Below, piece after piece: positions 14,355-18,857 of a stretch of 18,857 nt of DNA. Source of the DNA: Sulfurovum sp. (GTDB lineage: Bacteria > Campylobacterota > Campylobacteria > Campylobacterales > Sulfurovaceae); NCBI GenBank assembly GCA_026983895.1, contig JALSTF010000059.1:1-18857 (forward strand), written 5' to 3'. Every line of letters begins with the position of its first letter. Within the stretch, counting starts at the first letter, position 1. The notes below the pieces were generated by a model, which was given only the letters and a program-made list of their open reading frames with translations, was not told the DNA's origin and did not search any database. Made by a program: the position numbers and the translations under genes.

Positions 14355-15534
14355 AAATGGCTCCGGATGCTATGGCATTGATGATCGTTGCTTCCTTTTG
14401 TACCTGATATTTTAAGTCTTGCATCTTCTCTTCTATATGCAATGTCTGTGCAAGTACCTGAATATAACTGTTGAAGTCAACGAACTGATTTATAAATGCT
14501 GTTTTTATTTCCTTTTGGCTCTGCCGATAACTGCGGAGATTTTTCCGTAAAACATTTAACTGATCCTGTGCGTTTTTATAGTTTTGGACAAGCGTGATAT
14601 ACTCTTGTTCTCTTTGCAGTTTCAACTCTATGGTTTCGCTTCTTTGGCTCAAAGCATTAACTTTAAGTGCTTCACTCTCCTTGCTGTCGGCACTGTTCAG
14701 GGGGAAATGCAAAGCGATATTGAAACTGTAATTGTCTCCGTAAGAGGTTGGGTCGCCATTACTCTCATAAGCAACACCTGCTTTGAATTCAGGTAGATAA
14801 TTGGCATATCTTGCTTCGGATTGCACCAATGATCTCTCCGCCAGGATCGTTTTCATTTTTGTATGCGGGTCATGCCGTACAAATGCTTTATGTGAATATT
14901 TTATTTTAGAATCCAAAGAGGGGATGGCTTTATGCGGTGCATAAAGATTGAATTGTTTTTTCATCTTTTTGAGTTCATTATCTTGGGCAATGAGCTTCAT
15001 TTGCAGTGCGGTGAGGGTATTTTGAAAGCGTAAAAGATCCAAATTTGTAATGCCTCCCTGATGTTGCAATGATTTCATATTTTGATAAACAGGCAACTGT
15101 TCTTCATACAGTTTTTTATTAAGGAGAGATTTTTTATACGTTGAATGATACAAAGCGATCATCGCAACAAGAGAGCGAAACAACTGCTCCTTTTTTATAT
15201 TGAGTTGAGTGTTTTTTTCTTTCATATTCAGAGCAATTTCTTGAATATGATATTTTTTTTTGTTGAAAACATCTATTGCATCGCTCAAAGAGACATCAAA
15301 TGTATTGAACGGGTCTTGTAAATTTTTTGCACTGGTATCTGAATAGGAACTGTCTACGGAAAAATCTGCATATTGGCTTTGGGAAATTCCCTGTTGTGAC
15401 AAAGCGGCTGATTGCTTGTAGAGAGAATACGTTTTATTATAAGCCAAAGTCTTCACGGCTGTTCTATAGAAACTCATGACATCAGCATGAAGTGCCAAAG
15501 TCAAACAACAAACTAAGAAATACTTTTTTATCAT
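14347..15534 (-). CDS. TolC-like outer membrane efflux protein
   Basis: 395 residues. Signal peptide at 1-17 (cleavage after LHA). The mature protein has the two-fold repeat of long helices expected of TolC-family channels: helical stretches at about 20-60, 85-200 and 280-385, and short strand-rich segments near DPFNTFDVSLSDAIDVF and SYGDNYSFNIALHFPL, the second being the usual outer membrane beta segment of the family. It would give the exporter its passage through the outer membrane. Shorter than E. coli TolC (about 470 mature) but within the range of cognate TolC-like proteins. Start has GAAGG upstream. First gene of the overlapping ABC set, 40 bases after the DUF2279-like gene. Sequence is divergent, so the fold assignment rests on layout and context. 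Confidence 0.83.
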   Translation of the reverse strand: MIKKYFLVCCLTLALHADVMSFYRTAVKTLAYNKTYSLYKQSAALSQQGISQSQYADFSVDSSYSDTSAKNLQDPFNTFDVSLSDAIDVFNKKKYHIQEIALNMKEKNTQLNIKKEQLFRSLVAMIALYHSTYKKSLLNKKLYEEQLPVYQNMKSLQHQGGITNLDLLRFQNTLTALQMKLIAQDNELKKMKKQFNLYAPHKAIPSLDSKIKYSHKAFVRHDPHTKMKTILAERSLVQSEARYANYLPEFKAGVAYESNGDPTSYGDNYSFNIALHFPLNSADSKESEALKVNALSQRSETIELKLQREQEYITLVQNYKNAQDQLNVLRKNLRSYRQSQKEIKTAFINQFVDFNSYIQVLAQTLHIEEKMQDLKYQVQKEATIINAIASGAIYE

Positions 15535-15574
15535 TTCAACCTTCTTTTTGTATTGTTGTCTTTACTCAATGTAA

Positions 15575-16525
15575 TTATTTTTTATTTCCATAATACGGTC
15601 TGGAGTAAGGCTGCACATAACTTTTCGAGTCATAGTCATACCCGAACGGTACATATGTGTACGGAAGTTGATAGTAGTTGAATATCTTACTTGTTTTGGT
15701 CCATCCCATCGCTTTCAAGACTTCAGAAGTGTTGATACCGATACCTACATAGGTAACACGTTCTTGGGAATTGTAATTGTCATGATCCTGATAGCCTCTG
15801 GTGTAATATCCAAGCTGCAATTCAAAATATTTCATAAGGGTGTCTTCCATGCTGTCAAAGCCGGAAAACTTCAAAGCAAAGAGGTATTTCATGGAATTGT
15901 ACTGGGTAAAGATGTCAACGTTCGAGTTAAAGTCGGGTATATACTCCAGACGCAGATCCAATTTTCGTTTGACTTCAGGATATTTTTCTCGTACATAATA
16001 AAAAGTGGCACCTACGGTATTCATGACCATATCTTGATATGAGAAGCCTTGAGAAGTACTGAAAGAATCTCCAAATTCCATAAGACCTTGAAAAGTCCAG
16101 GCAGTAAGGGGACCGTAAAGCATCGAATCTTCTTCTTTTATCCCCCAATAGTCATAAAGAGAAGAAAATCCAAGTGACCAAAGATAAGTAGAGTACATAT
16201 GGCCCAGCTTGTCTGCACCGCCGTATTTGGTATCTTTGCTGAACCAATTTTCGTCACCGAGAATAGGCTTAGTGGTAAAATAATCCCAGAAAGCAGTTCC
16301 CCACAGCATGACAAGACCTGCACCGACGACATTGGTATAGATGACCCTGTTTCTCAACTCTTCATCGTTCAATGGTGTTTCAGGTTTGAACATAGCTATT
16401 TGCCAGTAAGTTCTCTCAGTCGTACCTACCGTATCAAGTTTTGTACTTACTTCAGGCTTCGTTTCCAAATGAACACCTGCAATGAGATTCAAAGTAAGAG
16501 CAGGGATCAAAATAAGTTTTTTCAT
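15575..16525 (-). CDS. DUF2279-like membrane/periplasmic protein heading the export operon
   Basis: 316 residues from the ATG at 16523-16525. The frame extends 25 codons upstream, but that ATG has a signal peptide directly after it (MKKLILIPALTLNLIAGVHL) and AAGAAGG five bases upstream, the same Shine-Dalgarno string as the TolC-like gene. A second hydrophobic segment lies at about 63-80. The core contains GGADKLGHMYSTY (102-114), E150, and GFSYQDMVMNTVGATFYY (160-177), matching the DUF2279/YfiM pattern of conserved Asp-Lys-His, Glu and Asp-Asn residues. Function of that family is unknown to me. The C-terminal third is Tyr-rich with alternating residues (FELQLGYYTRGYQ, PFGYDYDSKSYVQPYSRPYY), suggestive of beta strands, possibly at the outer membrane. 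It is likely the first gene of the operon. Confidence 0.75.
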   Translation of the reverse strand: MKKLILIPALTLNLIAGVHLETKPEVSTKLDTVGTTERTYWQIAMFKPETPLNDEELRNRVIYTNVVGAGLVMLWGTAFWDYFTTKPILGDENWFSKDTKYGGADKLGHMYSTYLWSLGFSSLYDYWGIKEEDSMLYGPLTAWTFQGLMEFGDSFSTSQGFSYQDMVMNTVGATFYYVREKYPEVKRKLDLRLEYIPDFNSNVDIFTQYNSMKYLFALKFSGFDSMEDTLMKYFELQLGYYTRGYQDHDNYNSQERVTYVGIGINTSEVLKAMGWTKTSKIFNYYQLPYTYVPFGYDYDSKSYVQPYSRPYYGNKK

Positions 16526-16547
16526 ATATGCCTTCTTTTTTATAATA

Positions 16548-16563
16548 ATGATGATTTCATCAT
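16548..16563. repeat. Inverted repeat in the leader of the export operon
   Basis: ATGATGA (16548-16554) and TCATCAT (16557-16563) are exact inverted repeats with a two-base centre. The site lies upstream of the ribosome binding site of the DUF2279-like gene and fits a dimeric operator better than an RNA hairpin, because the two-base loop is too tight unless the inner pair opens. Confidence 0.5.
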
Positions 16564-16603
16564 AAAATGACGTTGCTGCCATTTTGGATGTATAATGCAA
16601 TTT

Positions 16604-16635
16604 GAAAATGAAATGAAAATGAAATGAAAATAAAT
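16604..16635. promoter_or_regulatory. 11-bp tandem repeats, candidate response regulator binding site
   Basis: GAAAATGAAAT occurs exactly at 16604-16614 and 16615-16625, and a third copy lacking one G (GAAAATAAAT) follows at 16626-16635. The 11-base period places each copy on the same DNA face, as in OmpR/PhoB direct-repeat boxes. The site lies between divergent operons, next to the response regulator gene. A TATAAA at 16641-16646 just beyond could be the -10 of an autoregulated promoter for that gene, with the repeats in place of a -35. Confidence 0.6.
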
Positions 16636-16672
16636 GAAGATATAAAAATTAAATTTAGGATAAAATTAGCAT

Positions 16673-17329
16673 ATGAAACTGCTTATTATAGAAGATGATC
16701 CCAATATTCTCTTTTTTCTCACAAGAGGATTTAGTGAAGATGGGTATATTGTTGAGAGCGCCAAAGATGGAGCTGATGGGGAATATCTGGCATTGATACA
16801 TCATTACGATGTTATCATTTTGGATTGGATGCTTCCTTCACAAAGCGGTATCAAAATTCTCAAATCTCTAAGGGATAAAAACATAACCACACCAGTCATT
16901 ATGCTCAGTGCAAAAGGTGAAGTTGAAAATAAAATTTCTGCTTTAAATCTTGGCGCAGATGATTATCTGGCAAAACCATTCTCTTTTGATGAACTCATTG
17001 CCAGAGTGGAAGCTCTTTATCGTAGAAATATATCTCTTGGTATCAATGAGATCAGTATCGGGGATATTGAAATAAATCTTGATACAAAAACAGTACATAA
17101 AAACAGTGAAATTATAGAGCTTACTGCCAAAGAATATGAACTGTTGTCTTTTTTGATCCAACATAAAAATTCGCTTGTCTCCAATGCAATGATAGAAGAA
17201 CAGCTATGGAATAACACAGAATTTATACATTCCAATGTTGTCCAGGTTACGATATACCATCTGCGAAAAAAACTGGAAAAAGATCTTATAAAAAGCTATC
17301 GGGGATTGGGATACAAAATTGAAATATAA
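16673..17329 (+). CDS. OmpR-family response regulator
   Basis: 218 residues. The receiver domain (1-115) has the acidic pair D8-D9, phosphoacceptor D51 in ILDWMLP, S79 in MLSAKG and the conserved K101 in AKPFSFDEL. The C-terminal winged-helix domain contains LTAKEYELLSFLIQHKNSLVS and the recognition helix region NVVQVTIYHLRKKLEK, ending with YRGLGYKI. It should act as a dimer on direct repeats. The ATG is preceded by TTAGGA with a rather long gap of twelve bases. The kinase gene overlaps its end by eleven bases. Divergent placement from the export operon, with 11-bp repeats between, suggests it controls both; signal unknown. Overall look is like CusR/metal and envelope-stress regulators but not specific enough for a name. 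Confidence 0.93.
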   Translation: MKLLIIEDDPNILFFLTRGFSEDGYIVESAKDGADGEYLALIHHYDVIILDWMLPSQSGIKILKSLRDKNITTPVIMLSAKGEVENKISALNLGADDYLAKPFSFDELIARVEALYRRNISLGINEISIGDIEINLDTKTVHKNSEIIELTAKEYELLSFLIQHKNSLVSNAMIEEQLWNNTEFIHSNVVQVTIYHLRKKLEKDLIKSYRGLGYKIEI

Positions 17330-18611
17330 GAGTTTAAAAAGCAGAGTTTTATTTTGGTTTGGAACGGTCACTTTTGTTATTTTGGTACTTTTTAGTTTGA
17401 CTTTCAATTATTTCCTCAATGAAAGTATCAATGCAAATATTAAAAACGATCTGGAAAATATCAGCCAACAAATCCCCTATAAAAAAACATTTAGGAATGT
17501 TGGTGTAGCTATAGTAAAAAATCATAAAATTTTAACTAAAAATAAAGCATTCACTTTAGAAAACATTGATGGCTATTTAAAGAAAAATAAAAAATTTTTC
17601 ATAGTAAATCACCCTAATGATGACGATTACATAGATGCTTTATATATCGCGAAATATAAAAACAGGCAAATACTTGTTTTTAAGAAAAATATAGACAATA
17701 AAATTGAAGATTTTCAAGATCCTTTACTTTTTTTAATTCCCTTACTGTTGATCATTTTGGTCTTTTTGGCAAATACTATGATCAATAAAATTTTGATTCC
17801 TGTTCAAAATCTGATAAAGGCTCTACAAGACAATTCTGTAACAAAATTATCAAAGCCTCTTCCCGTGCCAAAAGATGAAGATGAAATCAAAGAGCTTGTG
17901 ATTTCTTTTAATGATATGATCCATAGGCTAAAAGAGGGAATAGGGCAACTGGATAGATTTAATTCTGATGTTTCACATGAACTCAAAACCCCTTTGACCG
18001 TTATCAAAGGAGAGGTTGAAGTTGTATTGCGCAAACCAAGAGAGCAGTACGAATATATACAAAGTTTGAATACGATCTCTTATGAAGCGGATCAAATAGA
18101 ACATATAGTAGAAAACCTGCTTCTTCTTACCAAATATTCCAAAGAAACTATCATAGAAACTTTTGAAATATGTCATCTGGATGCAATAGTATTAAATGCC
18201 ATTGAAAAGTATGATGCAGCGATAAAAAACAAGCACTTGATACTTCATATTAAAAAACTGGAACCTATGGTCCTAAAATCAAATCCCTTACTTTTGTACA
18301 CAATTTTTTCCAATCTCATAGATAATGCAGTGAAATATACACAAAATGGTAAAAAAATAAATATATCCCTTTATAAAAGAGGTATGATTCATTTCATAAT
18401 CGAAGATGAAGGTATAGGGATCGCAGCAGAGGAGCTGTCAAAAATAACGGAACGGTTTTATAGGATTGACAGATCGAGGAATAAAACCATTAAAGGATTT
18501 GGCTTGGGACTTTCTCTTGTCAAAAACAGTGTAGCACTTTTAGAAGGAGAAATGAGCATTAACTCTGTATTGGGCAAAGGGACAACAGTGCACCTTTCTT
18601 TCTACGTTTAA
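17319..18611 (+). CDS. Membrane sensor histidine kinase, partner of the response regulator
   Basis: 430 residues from a TTG at 17319-17321, eleven bases inside the response regulator gene; no ATG lies near the first membrane segment. Membrane segments at about 10-31 and 136-156 flank a periplasmic sensor of about 100 residues that is Lys/Asn-rich and has no cysteine or His cluster. A HAMP region follows (about 157-210), then HisKA with the phosphorylated H220 in DVSHELKTPL, and a complete HATPase domain: N box N332 and N336, G1 DEGIG (363-367), F box ERFYRID, G2 GFGLGLSL (393-400). All catalytic motifs are intact. It presumably senses an envelope condition and phosphorylates the adjacent regulator. 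The coding sequence is markedly AT-rich compared with the left half of the window. Confidence 0.93.
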   Translation: MKYKSLKSRVLFWFGTVTFVILVLFSLTFNYFLNESINANIKNDLENISQQIPYKKTFRNVGVAIVKNHKILTKNKAFTLENIDGYLKKNKKFFIVNHPNDDDYIDALYIAKYKNRQILVFKKNIDNKIEDFQDPLLFLIPLLLIILVFLANTMINKILIPVQNLIKALQDNSVTKLSKPLPVPKDEDEIKELVISFNDMIHRLKEGIGQLDRFNSDVSHELKTPLTVIKGEVEVVLRKPREQYEYIQSLNTISYEADQIEHIVENLLLLTKYSKETIIETFEICHLDAIVLNAIEKYDAAIKNKHLILHIKKLEPMVLKSNPLLLYTIFSNLIDNAVKYTQNGKKINISLYKRGMIHFIIEDEGIGIAAEELSKITERFYRIDRSRNKTIKGFGLGLSLVKNSVALLEGEMSINSVLGKGTTVHLSFYV

Positions 18612-18857
18612 AAATATAAGCAATGAGAAATAGAGTTAGGCGCTTGAGAGACACAGGGAATCTATAATATACTTTGATTAACATAATATAAATTCTATTA
18701 AAAAAGAAGATCGCTTCTCTTCTGTAGTACAATGCAGACAAAAATAGAAAAATAAAAACACAAATTCGTTCCATCGGCACACATATGTTGAGTTAAAGTT
18801 TTAATGTCTGAATCGGTTTATCATATTTTCATATGATGTTCTCCAGAGATAACATAC
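18612..18857. other. AT-rich gene-free right edge
   Basis: I see no convincing coding sequence here. It holds a TATAAT at 18663-18668 without a properly spaced -35, a short hairpin AGAAG-ATCG-CTTCT (18705-18718) preceded by an A-tract, which would be a weak terminator for a minus-strand transcript entering from the right, and an exact inverted repeat ATCATAT-TTTC-ATATGAT at 18820-18837 that may be an operator of a gene beyond the window. Confidence 0.4.

Noticed and set aside
16526..16600. 25-codon upstream extension of the DUF2279-like protein
   Set aside because: The extension reads as low-complexity Ile/Lys sequence from AT-rich leader DNA; the internal ATG has a good ribosome binding site and begins a signal peptide.
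16604..16635. Tandem repeats as a CRISPR array or coding repeat
   Set aside because: The unit is 11 bases with no spacers and no open frame of interest covers it; a regulator binding site fits better.
18644..18668. TTGAGA ... TATAAT promoter at the right edge
   Set aside because: The spacer is only 13 bases, too short for sigma-70, and no gene follows on that strand within the window.

Overview
The window reads as chromosomal DNA from a Gram-negative bacterium, most likely a Campylobacterota member of the Sulfurovum/Sulfurimonas type. This is inferred from the mix of a family II pyrophosphatase, short operons with small spacers, many signal-peptide proteins of unknown function and AT-rich regulatory DNA; no rRNA or marker gene is present to prove it. 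Nothing looks like phage, IS element or CRISPR. One tRNA gene, tRNA-Arg(CCT), lies at 3316-3391 on the minus strand.

Left part (1-11555) is a patchwork of housekeeping and envelope genes. It opens with the 3' portion of an MtfA-family zinc peptidase, converging with a minus-strand operon of three small charged proteins followed by an APC-family permease. Next come a secreted thioredoxin-fold protein, the tRNA, a secreted helical protein of unknown function, a family II manganese-type inorganic pyrophosphatase (ppaC), and an RhlE-type DEAD-box RNA helicase preceded by a 240-base structured, gene-free stretch. Then follow a Tas-like aldo/keto reductase (minus), an uncharacterised 'VGDFGK/PDNG' family protein, a large MscS-family mechanosensitive channel with a near-consensus promoter and TTG start, a Met-rich Spy/CpxP-like periplasmic protein with a Cys-containing tail, and a small secreted or lipoprotein of unknown function.

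Right part (11578-18611) is a coherent, visibly more AT-rich module. A five-gene minus-strand operon runs DUF2279-like protein > TolC-like outer membrane protein > ABC ATPase > HlyD-type adaptor > MacB/DevC-type permease, with the last four genes overlapping or abutting. It diverges from an OmpR-family response regulator and its histidine kinase, which overlap by 11 bases. Between the two transcription units lie 11-bp tandem repeats, one helical turn apart, a natural candidate for the response regulator binding site. The simplest reading is a two-component-controlled complete trans-envelope ABC export system with an extra membrane-associated protein; its cargo and signal cannot be read from the sequence.

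The best candidates for something undescribed are this regulated export cassette, the structured leader of the helicase gene with mutually exclusive pairings, the three-small-ORF/permease operon, and the Met-rich Spy-like protein with a CGSGKCG tail.
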